This document shows, piece after piece, positions 1 through 5,377 of a stretch of 5,929 nucleotides of DNA. The stretch comes from Oscillospiraceae bacterium. Lineage in GTDB: Bacteria > Bacillota > Clostridia > Oscillospirales > Ruminococcaceae. The number at the start of each line of letters is the position of its first letter. The first letter of the stretch is position 1. The DNA is taken from the NCBI GenBank assembly GCA_019423445.1, contig JAHZBJ010000059.1:5644-11572 (forward strand). Reading direction: 5' to 3'. Under the pieces are notes generated by a model. The model made no database searches. It saw nothing but the letters and a program-made list of their open reading frames with translations, and had not been told where the DNA came from. The translations under genes and the position numbers were made by a program.

Positions 1-1
1 T

Positions 2-130
2 GTAGATTCCTTCGATGCCGACTACACCACGCCTCCTCTTCGATACTTCTGGGAGGGGGAGCATATGGACCTGTGGCGCTACAGCACTCCTCAGGCTTCC
101 AAAATTGTAGAAACGATATTCAAACCCTAG
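2..130 (+). CDS. C-terminal end of an unrecognised protein (partial, 5' end outside window)
   Basis: An open frame enters from the left edge and ends at a TAG at 128-130, giving 42 visible residues. The tail contains FDADYTTPPLRYFWEGEHMD and then WRYSTPQASKIVETIF. It is rich in aromatic and acidic residues, with no membrane segment and no motif I can assign. An intrinsic terminator starts five bases after the stop, which is what one expects at the end of a real plus-strand transcript and is the main support for the call. An ATG at 65-67 follows a purine-rich GGGAGGGGG run that looks like a ribosome binding site. Those purines are also the codons for Trp-Glu-Gly-Glu, so an independent 21-residue peptide (65-130) is possible but less likely. 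I do not know the function. Confidence 0.55.
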   Translation, partial: VDSFDADYTTPPLRYFWEGEHMDLWRYSTPQASKIVETIFKP

Positions 131-135
131 AGCCA

Positions 136-176
136 AAAGGACCCCTGGGAAACCTCCCTGGGGTCCTTTGTTTTTC
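136..176 (+). terminator. Intrinsic terminator after the left-edge gene, probably bidirectional
   Basis: The arms AAAGGACCCC (136-145) and GGGGTCCTTT (160-169) pair perfectly over 10 bp. After a T-T mismatch, GGGA (147-150) pairs with TCCC (155-158) around a four-base loop. On the plus strand the stem is followed by GTTTTTC (170-176), a usable U-tract. On the minus strand the stem ends in TTTTGG, so it could also stop read-through from the convergent rarA unit. Confidence 0.85.
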
Positions 177-193
177 TCCCGCTTCCTGTCCTG

Positions 194-230
194 AAAAATC
201 AGGGGTCCGCCCCTTATTAGGGGCGGACCC
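194..230 (-). terminator. Strong hairpin, likely terminator of the glyA-rarA unit
   Basis: GGGTCCGCCCC (203-213) and GGGGCGGACCC (220-230) form an 11-bp perfect, mostly G-C stem with a six-base TTATTA loop. Read on the minus strand, which is the direction of rarA, the stem is followed by CTGA and then five T residues (198-194). The U-run therefore starts four bases after the stem, slightly further than ideal. The plus strand has only A residues after the stem, so termination in that direction is not expected. It lies about 60 bp beyond the rarA stop codon and is the first strong hairpin there. Confidence 0.65.
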
Positions 231-247
231 AAAAAGCATCTTGTCCA

Positions 248-259
248 GGCATATGCCTT
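248..259. repeat. 12-bp perfect palindrome AGGCATATGCCT
   Basis: This perfect inverted repeat lies between the rarA stop codon and the strong hairpin at 203-230. On the plus strand it runs into TTTTT (258-262), giving a very small hairpin (4-bp stem, ATAT loop) with a U-run. That stem is too short for a convincing terminator. It could equally be a protein site or chance. Confidence 0.3.
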
Positions 260-287
260 TTTGAGGGAGGGCCGGGGTCTGGGAGGA

Positions 288-1556
288 CTATTTCCCTTTT
301 CCTTTGACAGCGTCCCAATAGGCCTTGGCAGCTTGCTCGGTCTTGTTCTCCCCCGGGTGGTAGTACACTTTTCCCCGGAGGACGTCGGGAAGGTACTGCT
401 GCTCCACCCAATGCCCCGGAAAATCATGGGGATACAGGTAGAACTGCCCCTTTACCTTGGCGTCAGCTCCGTCGTAATGCTTGTTCTGGAGCTGCCTGGG
501 GATAGGGCCGGCCTTCCCCGCCTTCACATCCGCCATAGCCTCATTGATCCCCATATAAGAGGCATTGGACTTGGGGGAGGTGGCCAGAAGAACCACCGCC
601 TCCGCCAGGGGGATCCGTGCTTCCGGCAGGCCCAGCTGAAGGGCTGAGTCCACACAGGCCTTTACAATGGCCATAGCCATGGGGTAGGCCATCCCTACAT
701 CCTCGGCGGCGATAACCAGGAGGCGGCGGCAGGGGGAAAGAAGATCCCCCGCTTCCAGGAGCCGGGCCAAGTAATGGAGTCCGGCGTCGGGGTCGCTTCC
801 CCGCAGGGATTTCTGAAGGGCGGAAAGAAGATCATAATGTTCGTCCCCGTCCCGGTCGTACCGCATGGCGCTGCGCTGGGAGACCGCTTTGGCGTCCTCC
901 AGGGTGATCCGCTTCTGACCCTGGGAGGCTGCGGCCCCCAGATATGCCAGCTCCAGGGCGTTCACCGCCTTCCGGACATCCCCGCCGCAGGTGGCGGCGA
1001 TATGCCCCAGCACTCCATCCTCCGCCTCCACCTCCGGGTCCTCCTGACGGATAATGTCCATTACCCGTCCCAGACCCTTTTCGATCTGGCCAGGGGGCAC
1101 CGTCTTGAACTCAAAGACCGTGCTGCGGCTGAGAATGGCATTGTAGACATAAAAATAGGGATTCTCCGTGGTGGAGGCAATCAGGGTGATGGAACCGTCC
1201 TCCATGAATTCCAGCAGGGTCTGCTGCTGTTTTTTATTCAGGTACTGAATCTCGTCCAGGTAGAGAAGCACTCCTCCCACCGCGTCAAAGCTGTCCAGGC
1301 CGCTGATAATGGCCTTGATGTCCCCAGTGGAAGCGGTGGTTCCATTGAGCTTGCAGAGCTTTTTCCCTGCCCTGGCGGCAATGATCCGGGCCGCAGTGGT
1401 CTTGCCCACCCCGGAAGGGCCATAAAAGATCATGTTGGGGATATTGCCCCCCTCCACGATCCGCCGAAGCAGAGCGCCGGGGCCCAAAAGATGCTCCTGA
1501 CCCACCATCTCATCCAGGGACTTGGGGCGGATCCGGTCGGCAAGGGGCGTGGACAT
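288..1556 (-). CDS. rarA: RarA (MgsA) family AAA+ ATPase, replication-associated recombination protein
   Basis: RarA is a cytoplasmic homotetrameric AAA+ ATPase related to clamp loaders and to eukaryotic WRNIP1. It acts at stalled replication forks and in recombination. With the ATG at 1556 the protein has 422 residues, normal for the family. Visible motifs in order are the N-terminal PLADRIRP and VGQEHLLG segments, Walker A GPSGVGKTT (46-54), Walker B LLYLDE (97-102), sensor 1 ASTTEN (127-132), the arginine finger in LSRS (Arg144), and sensor 2 GGDVRKAVNALE (Arg195). The C-terminal tetramerisation region ends with the family signature GHWVEQQYLP (381-390). A GTG three codons upstream (1563-1565) also opens the frame, but it is itself part of the GAGAGGTG that would serve as ribosome binding site, so I prefer the ATG. 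The gene is last in a unit with glyA and the 87-residue gene. After Walker B it has DEIQYLNKKQQ instead of the common DEIHRFNKAQQ. Confidence 0.95.
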   Translation of the reverse strand: MSTPLADRIRPKSLDEMVGQEHLLGPGALLRRIVEGGNIPNMIFYGPSGVGKTTAARIIAARAGKKLCKLNGTTASTGDIKAIISGLDSFDAVGGVLLYLDEIQYLNKKQQQTLLEFMEDGSITLIASTTENPYFYVYNAILSRSTVFEFKTVPPGQIEKGLGRVMDIIRQEDPEVEAEDGVLGHIAATCGGDVRKAVNALELAYLGAAASQGQKRITLEDAKAVSQRSAMRYDRDGDEHYDLLSALQKSLRGSDPDAGLHYLARLLEAGDLLSPCRRLLVIAAEDVGMAYPMAMAIVKACVDSALQLGLPEARIPLAEAVVLLATSPKSNASYMGINEAMADVKAGKAGPIPRQLQNKHYDGADAKVKGQFYLYPHDFPGHWVEQQYLPDVLRGKVYYHPGENKTEQAAKAYWDAVKGKGK

Positions 1557-1564
1557 GGAGTTCA

Positions 1565-1570
1565 CCTCTC
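1565..1570 (-). promoter_or_regulatory. Ribosome binding site that sets the rarA start
   Basis: On the minus strand GAGAGG lies eight bases before the ATG at 1556-1554, a normal spacing. The alternative GTG start at 1565-1563 overlaps this same motif and has no other good site upstream. This supports the shorter, 422-residue reading. Confidence 0.6.
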
Positions 1571-1580
1571 TACAAGGGTA

Positions 1581-1844
1581 TCAAAGCTCCCGATGGCACT
1601 CGGGGCAGATGCAGTGGGGGGGAAGCCGCCACTGCCGGGGATTCAGACGGGTCCAGCAGTAGGGACACCGGTAGATGCCCTTTTCCAGGATGGGGCTGGA
1701 AACCCCCACGATGATGGCGGCGATACCATGGCCGGTGGCAAACAGATAGAGCATCACCCCCAGCACTCCCAGGCAGAGGATGCGCACCCCCAACAGATAG
1801 GCTCTGGCCCAGGGGCGCTTGGGCTTTTCGGTTTTATGTTCCAT
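1581..1844 (-). CDS. Small membrane protein with C-terminal zinc-ribbon-like cysteine pairs
   Basis: This gene encodes 87 residues from an ATG with a GGAGG seven bases upstream. The N-terminus is basic (Lys4, Lys7, Lys9, Arg10, Arg14). A hydrophobic stretch at about 15-37 and a shorter one at about 40-54 give one or two membrane helices. The C-terminal third has CPYC (60-63) and CPEC (80-83), 16 residues apart, plus His77 and Cys78, the pattern of a zinc-ribbon or rubredoxin-like knuckle. By the positive-inside rule the N-terminus should be cytoplasmic. With two helices the cysteine tail would also be cytoplasmic; with one it would be outside. The gene sits 24 bp after glyA and 24 bp before rarA, so it is co-transcribed in all likelihood. 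I do not recognise a named family. Metal binding is inferred from cysteine spacing only, and no enzymatic motif is visible. Confidence 0.85.
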   Translation of the reverse strand: MEHKTEKPKRPWARAYLLGVRILCLGVLGVMLYLFATGHGIAAIIVGVSSPILEKGIYRCPYCWTRLNPRQWRLPPHCICPECHREL

Positions 1845-1868
1845 GGGTTTCCTCCGGATTTTCCAACA

Positions 1869-3122
1869 TTACTGGTACAGGGGATAGCGGGCGCAGAGGG
1901 CCTCCACAGCGGCCCGGATGCTGTCTGCCTTCCCCTCGAAATCGGAAGCGGCATCGCTGATGCACTGAGCAATCACCGCCATGTCCTCCTCCTTCAGCCC
2001 ACGGGTGGTGACGGCAGGGGTACCCACCCGGATACCGCTGGTGACAAAGGGCTTCTCAGGATCGTTGGGAATGGCGTTTTTGTTCACGGTGATGTACACC
2101 TCGTCCAGGCGGTGCTCCAGCTCCTTGCCGGTGACGCCGGTGCCCCGGAGATCCAGCAGCATCATATGGTTGTCGGTGCCGCCGGAGACCAGGTTCATTC
2201 CGTGGTCCAGAAGGCCCTGAGCCAAAGCGGCGGCGTTCTTGACAATCTGCCGCTGATACTCTTTAAACTCGGGGCGGAGAGCTTCTCCGAAGCAGACCGC
2301 TTTGGCGGCGATGATATGCTCCAGAGGGCCGCCCTGGGTGCCGGGGAAGATGGCCTTGTCAATGGCCTTGGCATATTCTTCCTTACAAAGGATCATACCG
2401 CCCCGGGGACCACGGAGGGTTTTGTGGGTGGTGGTGGTAACCACATCAGCATAAGGGATGGGGCTCATATGGCAGCCGGCAGCCACGAGGCCGGCAATGT
2501 GGGCCATATCCACCATGAAGATGGCCCCCACCTCTTTGGCAATCTCCCCCATGGTCTTAAAGTCGATTTCACGGGGATAGGCGGAAGCACCAGCCACCAG
2601 CATCTTGGGGCGGACTTTCTTGGCCTGGTCCCGAAGGGCGTCATAGTCGATACGGCCGGTCTCAGGGGACACACCGTAAGGGACGAAGTTGTAGAGCTTG
2701 CCGGACATGTTCACCGGGCTGCCGTGGGTGAGATGGCCGCCTTCGGCCAGGCTCATTCCCATGACGGTATCTCCCGCCTCCAGAAGGGCAAAATACACCG
2801 CCAGGTTGGCCTGGGCGCCAGAATGGGGCTGGACATTGGCGTGATCGGCCCCGAAGATGGCCTTAGCCCGCTGCCGGGCCAACTCCTCCACCTCGTCCAC
2901 CCGCTGGCAGCCGCCGTAGTAGCGCTTACCGGGGTAGCCTTCAGCGTATTTATTGGTGAGGACGGTACCCATGGCGGCCATCACCGCGGGAGAAACGATG
3001 TTCTCCGAGGCGATGAGCTCCAGGTTCCGGCGCTGGCGGGCCAGCTCCCGCTCCATGGCTTCTCCAACCTCAGGGTCGCTGTTTTTCACGAATCCAATGG
3101 TATCCATCATGTCTTGAAACAT
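1869..3122 (-). CDS. glyA: Serine hydroxymethyltransferase (GlyA)
   Basis: GlyA is a cytoplasmic PLP enzyme that converts serine and tetrahydrofolate to glycine and 5,10-methylenetetrahydrofolate, the main one-carbon supply for purines, thymidylate and methionine. From the ATG at 3122 it has 417 residues, the usual length. Diagnostic segments are LELIASEN (34-41), NKYAEGYPGKRYYGG (57-71), HSGAQAN (100-106) and MVDMAHIAGL (203-212, Asp205 expected to contact the PLP ring nitrogen). VVTTTTHKTLRGPRGG (227-242) places the PLP-binding lysine at Lys234. All key residues are intact. Two in-frame TTG codons upstream (3152-3150 and 3146-3144) are possible starts; the second lies eight bases after a perfect GGGGAGG and would add eight residues. 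I chose the ATG because family members begin about there and it has its own purine-rich AAGGAAAGG upstream. It is the first gene of the unit with the 87-residue gene and rarA. The predicted leader is too short for a riboswitch. Confidence 0.96.
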   Translation of the reverse strand: MFQDMMDTIGFVKNSDPEVGEAMERELARQRRNLELIASENIVSPAVMAAMGTVLTNKYAEGYPGKRYYGGCQRVDEVEELARQRAKAIFGADHANVQPHSGAQANLAVYFALLEAGDTVMGMSLAEGGHLTHGSPVNMSGKLYNFVPYGVSPETGRIDYDALRDQAKKVRPKMLVAGASAYPREIDFKTMGEIAKEVGAIFMVDMAHIAGLVAAGCHMSPIPYADVVTTTTHKTLRGPRGGMILCKEEYAKAIDKAIFPGTQGGPLEHIIAAKAVCFGEALRPEFKEYQRQIVKNAAALAQGLLDHGMNLVSGGTDNHMMLLDLRGTGVTGKELEHRLDEVYITVNKNAIPNDPEKPFVTSGIRVGTPAVTTRGLKEEDMAVIAQCISDAASDFEGKADSIRAAVEALCARYPLYQ

Positions 3123-3143
3123 TCCCTCGTCCCTTTCCTTGGT

Positions 3144-3161
3144 CAAACTCAATTCCTCCCC
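3144..3161 (-). promoter_or_regulatory. Strong ribosome binding site and alternative TTG start upstream of the glyA ATG
   Basis: On the minus strand GGGGAGG (3161-3155) is followed after eight bases by TTG (3146-3144), which is in frame with glyA. It is the best Shine-Dalgarno match in the short leader, yet it is too far from the ATG at 3122 to serve it. It could drive a GlyA with eight extra residues, or act as a standby site. Confidence 0.45.
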
Positions 3162-3182
3162 TTCCGGGTTCCCGATTTTATT

Positions 3183-3211
3183 ATTGTACTATTTTTATAA
3201 TGGTTTTTCAA
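3183..3211 (-). promoter_or_regulatory. Sigma-A-type promoter of the glyA unit
   Basis: Reading the minus strand, a -35 box TTGAAA (3211-3206) is followed by a 17-bp A/T-rich spacer and a -10 box TACAAT (3188-3183). Each box differs from consensus by one base and the spacing is ideal. Transcription should start near 3176, giving a leader of about 30 bases to the TTG or about 54 to the glyA ATG. It drives glyA and presumably the two genes after it. Confidence 0.85.
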
Positions 3212-3235
3212 GGCGCAGGCGATGAACTTCCGCCC

Positions 3236-3288
3236 CCGCAACCGCCGGGTGACAGAACGCCCTGGAGAAGCGGTGGCGCCGCAACCGC
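3236..3288 (+). repeat. Direct repeat CCGCAACCGC, two copies 43 bp apart
   Basis: Identical 10-mers occur at 3236-3245 and 3279-3288, between the divergent promoters of glyA and the helix-turn-helix gene. The start-to-start distance of 43 bp is close to four helical turns, so both copies would face the same side of the DNA. The second copy overlaps the right arm of the inverted repeat at 3269-3289. The region is GC-rich, which makes chance repetition easier. Confidence 0.35.
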
Positions 3289-3289
3289 T
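3269..3289 (+). promoter_or_regulatory. Inverted repeat, candidate operator over the -35 region of the regulator promoter
   Basis: AGCGGT (3269-3274) and ACCGCT (3284-3289) are perfect 6-bp arms around nine bases that include the palindrome GGCGCC. It covers the position where a -35 box would lie for the -10 at 3298-3303, the usual place for an autorepressor site. The assignment is positional inference only. Confidence 0.35.
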
Positions 3290-3294
3290 CTTTA

Positions 3295-3303
3295 TGGTAC
3301 AAT
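3295..3303 (+). promoter_or_regulatory. Extended -10 promoter of the helix-turn-helix gene
   Basis: TGGTACAAT fits the extended -10 pattern TGnTATAAT with one mismatch. There is no recognisable -35 box at 16-18 bp upstream (only GC-rich sequence), as is common for extended -10 promoters or those needing an activator. Transcription would start near 3310, about 40 bases before the start codon. Confidence 0.6.
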
Positions 3304-3349
3304 AGCCCCACAAAGCGGACATCTTGCTGCCGAAAGGAGGACTTTCACA

Positions 3350-3970
3350 ATGAAAATATCAGAACGGATCCAGCAGCTTCGAAAAGCCCAGGGCATTTCC
3401 CAGGAGGAACTGGCGGCTCAGCTGGGGGTATCCCGGCAGGCAGTCTCCAAGTGGGAAAGCGGTCAAACCCTCCCCGACCTGGAAAAGGTGGAATCGCTGT
3501 GTCAGTGCCTGGACACCACCGCCGACTACCTGATCCGGGGGATGGAACCGGCCCCCGGGCAAGGGCGGAATGCCCTTCCCTTCTCCATTGCCGCCACCGC
3601 TGTCAATGCCGTAGGGCTCATTGCGGCGGTAAGCGTCTGGAACGCCCGCCAGGAAGGCTATGCCATTGGAATCGGGCTGGGGATCATGGCGGTGGGGACC
3701 ATGCTCTTCTTTATGGGACAGGCCCTGGGGGAACGGAACCGTGAACGGGCCCGAAGAATTTTCTGTCTGGTAAATGTCTGGATTCTCTCCCTGATCCCCT
3801 TCTCCCTGGCATTCAGCCTTTTGGATGGGCTGTTGGGCCGCTTCTTCCCCATTCTGGCTCCCATCCCACATCTGGAGAATTCCCCCCTTATCTACGGCCT
3901 CTGCTGGCTCTCCTGGCTGGGCTGCTGCGCCGGGACCGACCTGCTGATCCTCCGGCGGAAACTGCTGTAG
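3350..3970 (+). CDS. Membrane-anchored XRE (Cro/C1) family transcriptional regulator
   Basis: This 206-residue protein starts at an ATG with AAAGGAGG nine bases upstream. The same frame is open back to an ATG at 3200, but that start has no ribosome binding site and lies upstream of the promoter. Residues 1-64 are a classic HTH_3 domain (MKISERIQQLRKAQGISQEE, then LGVSRQAVSKWESGQTLPDL, then a YLIRG end). The helix pair at about 18-39 should read the operator. After a short Pro/Gly linker (66-76) come four hydrophobic segments at about 78-97, 105-126, 138-160 and 179-202, the last ending in RRKLL. The protein should be held at the inner membrane, with both the DNA-binding domain and the C-terminus in the cytoplasm. 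Such fusions are common in Firmicutes; the membrane part has no motif I recognise, and its signal is unknown. It is divergent from glyA, lies 81 bp before the hydrolase gene, and no terminator separates those two. Confidence 0.9.
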   Translation: MKISERIQQLRKAQGISQEELAAQLGVSRQAVSKWESGQTLPDLEKVESLCQCLDTTADYLIRGMEPAPGQGRNALPFSIAATAVNAVGLIAAVSVWNARQEGYAIGIGLGIMAVGTMLFFMGQALGERNRERARRIFCLVNVWILSLIPFSLAFSLLDGLLGRFFPILAPIPHLENSPLIYGLCWLSWLGCCAGTDLLILRRKLL

Positions 3971-3989
3971 CAGGCTGCGGCGGTCCGCC

Positions 3990-4018
3990 TTGCCCCGGGG
4001 GGCCTCCTATGCTATCAT
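3990..4018 (+). promoter_or_regulatory. Candidate promoter of the hydrolase gene
   Basis: A -35-like TTGCCC (3990-3995, four of six matches) is separated by 17 bp from TATCAT (4013-4018). That hexamer is preceded by TGC, giving an extended -10 element. Transcription would start near 4025, about 27 bases before the ATG at 4052. Co-transcription with the upstream regulator gene is also possible. Confidence 0.5.
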
Positions 4019-4051
4019 GACTTCAAAGATATTCTGAGGGGGGAGACGGCT

Positions 4052-4683
4052 ATGGACACCATTTTAATTCACGGTCTGGGCCAGGGACCGGACAGCTGGG
4101 GGAATATCCCAGAAAATCTGGTCGGAAACGGCGGGTCCTCTGTCCTGACCTGGCTCTGCTGCTGAAAGAGGCCGGGGAAGCGTCCTACCCCGCTTTGTAC
4201 CGGGCCTTTGAGAATTGGTGCTGCTCCCAACCGGGGCCCCTGGCCCTGTGCGGCCTCTCCCTGGGGGCCGTGCTGGCCCTTCATTACACCCTGGACCACC
4301 CGGACCGGGTAGGGGCCCTGGCTCTTATCGCCCCGCAGTACAAAATGCCCCGGAAGCTTTTGAAGTTCCAGGGACTGCTGTTCCGGGTCATGCCGGAGCG
4401 GGCCTTTGCCGGGGCCGGACTAGGAAAGTCCGAGATGATATCCCTTACCGCCTCCATGGCGTCCTTGGATTTCACCTCCCGGCTGGGGGAGCTGTGCTGT
4501 CCTCTCCTGATAATCTGTGGGGAAAGGGATAGCGCCAACAAAAAGGCCGCCCAGGAGCTGGCTCAGCTGCTTCCCGGGACACGGCTGGCTTTGGTCCCCG
4601 GTGCCGGGCACGAGGTAAACCGCCAGGCCCCGGAGGCTCTGGCTGGGCTGCTGCAGGAGTTTTTCTCCCCCCGGAAGGGTTGA
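4052..4683 (+). pseudogene. Alpha/beta hydrolase gene interrupted by a frameshift
   Basis: The ATG at 4052 follows a purine-rich GGGGGGAG six bases upstream. Its frame gives MDTILIHGLGQGPDSWGNIP and more, but ends at TGA 4163-4165 after 37 residues. The rest of an alpha/beta hydrolase continues one frame away, open through the break and ending at TGA 4681-4683. Adding one G to the GGG at 4133-4135 joins the halves as NGGVLCPDLALLLKEAG, a natural family sequence, and yields 210 residues. The repaired protein has the oxyanion-hole HGLGQ (7-11), nucleophile elbow GLSLG with Ser70, Asp160 in CGERDS, and His187 in GAGHEV, so the full triad is kept. The substrate is unknown; the family covers small esterases and lipases. 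The downstream half has TTG 4195 as an internal start but no good binding site, and it would lack the oxyanion-hole strand. The lesion could be a recent mutation, a sequencing error or, less likely, programmed frameshifting. Confidence 0.82.
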
Positions 4684-4731
4684 AAAGGTGCGAGGGTCTG
4701 CCGGACGGCGGACCCTCGCACCTTTATTATT
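4684..4731. terminator. Bidirectional intrinsic terminator between convergent genes
   Basis: AAAGGTGCGAGGGTC (4684-4698) pairs perfectly over 15 bp with its complement at 4711-4725. The stem extends through a T-G wobble and GCC/GGC to a GGAC tetraloop (4703-4706), about 19 bp in all. The plus strand continues TTTATTATTT and the minus strand ends in TTTT. It begins on the base after the hydrolase stop codon, and the TAA of the convergent permease gene (4727-4729) lies just past the stem, so it serves both genes. Confidence 0.92.
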
Positions 4732-5377
4732 TCAGCTCTTTTTTCTCGTAAACTCTGACAGCGATGAGATATGAGACCAGCAGAGCGGCCAGGCAGATCA
4801 CCGGCGCCGCCAGAAGCAACTTTGGAATGATAGCCTCCAACTGGGCTTCGGTGATGGCAGCCCCGGTAAGGCGGATCCACAACACCACCGCCAGGGCGGG
4901 GATGCCGTACACCGCCACCAGGGCGAACCGGCACTGCTGCACCCCGAACCGGTAGTAGAGGGGGATCACCACCGCGGCCCCTATGATCCCCATAAAGAGG
5001 CTGCTTCCCACCGAGGCGAAAAGGGTCACCCAGTCCACCCCATCCCCCAGAAAGGTGCCGAAAAACCAACCCATGGCCAGTGCCATCAGGGTGGCGGAAA
5101 CAATCATGATAAGAACCAGCAGGTACTTGGCGGTAATGATCCGCCGCCGGGCTATGGGCAGGGCGGCGGCGTACCGGTCCCAGTGGTAAAACTCGTCATA
5201 GCTGATGGTGGTGCTGACAATGCTCACCACCATCATGGAGGCCATGACCCCTGCCACCGAGAATGCGGCGCTGCTGCCGGAGTAAACCACTCCAAACACC
5301 GCGATGATCACTACCGTATAGATCAGGCTTTTCTTCACCGTATAAAGGTCCTTGAGGATCAGTCCCAGCATGGTCAT
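4727..5377 (-). CDS. ABC-2 type transporter permease
   Basis: This is a 216-residue integral membrane subunit of an ABC exporter. Hydrophobic segments lie at about 18-33, 37-58, 85-108, 116-140, 150-170 and 185-207, giving six helices. The loop between helices 2 and 3 has YDEFYHWDRYAAALPIARRR (60-79), the hallmark of the ABC2_membrane_5-type permeases that pair with YtrB/BcrA-like ATPases. It ends in a basic tail (EKKELK). The ATG at 5377-5375 overlaps the TGA of the ATPase gene as ATGA, so translation is probably coupled; a GGGAGGG just upstream is very close to this start. A second ATG two codons on (5371-5369) has better spacing, nine bases, from the same site. The substrate cannot be read from the sequence; relatives export lipids, peptides or antibiotics, or serve in cell-envelope stress. 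Confidence 0.9.
   Translation of the reverse strand: MTMLGLILKDLYTVKKSLIYTVVIIAVFGVVYSGSSAAFSVAGVMASMMVVSIVSTTISYDEFYHWDRYAAALPIARRRIITAKYLLVLIMIVSATLMALAMGWFFGTFLGDGVDWVTLFASVGSSLFMGIIGAAVVIPLYYRFGVQQCRFALVAVYGIPALAVVLWIRLTGAAITEAQLEAIIPKLLLAAPVICLAALLVSYLIAVRVYEKKELK

Noticed and set aside
3153..3182. Glycine or folate riboswitch in the glyA leader
   Set aside because: The promoter leaves only about 30-54 bases of leader, too short for either known riboswitch class, and no conserved core is visible.
774..3200. Large plus-strand open frame of 808 codons as a protein-coding gene
   Set aside because: It runs exactly antisense and codon-aligned to glyA, the 87-residue gene and rarA, all with strong family or ribosome-binding-site support. 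It has no ribosome binding site, and its Gly/His-rich low-complexity product looks like a mirror of coding DNA.
3196..3201. Plus-strand TATAAT as a second promoter toward the helix-turn-helix gene
   Set aside because: No -35 box at 16-18 bp and no extended -10. It sits within the A/T-rich spacer of the better minus-strand glyA promoter.
3200..3349. Upstream extension of the helix-turn-helix gene to an ATG at 3200
   Set aside because: The extra 50 residues have no family match, no ribosome binding site, and start before the likely promoter. The ATG at 3350 has AAAGGAGG at the right distance and gives the usual HTH_3 N-terminus.
3359..3871. Minus-strand open frame of 170 codons opposite the regulator gene
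   Set aside because: It is antisense to a gene with a clear helix-turn-helix domain, and has no ribosome binding site or recognisable product.
3979..3995. GGCG/CGCC hairpin after the regulator gene as a terminator
   Set aside because: The stem is only 4 bp and is followed by TTGCCCC, not a U-tract. The TTGCCC fits better as a -35 box for the next gene.
4195..4683. Hydrolase read as an independent 162-residue gene from TTG 4195
   Set aside because: It lacks the oxyanion-hole strand HGLGQ and has no good ribosome binding site, and family sequence continues upstream of 4195 in the same frame. A frameshifted full-length gene explains it better.
4563..5069. Minus-strand open frame of 168 codons overlapping the permease and hydrolase genes
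   Set aside because: It is an out-of-frame shadow of the permease that runs through the terminator; the product is Gly/Arg-rich without motifs.
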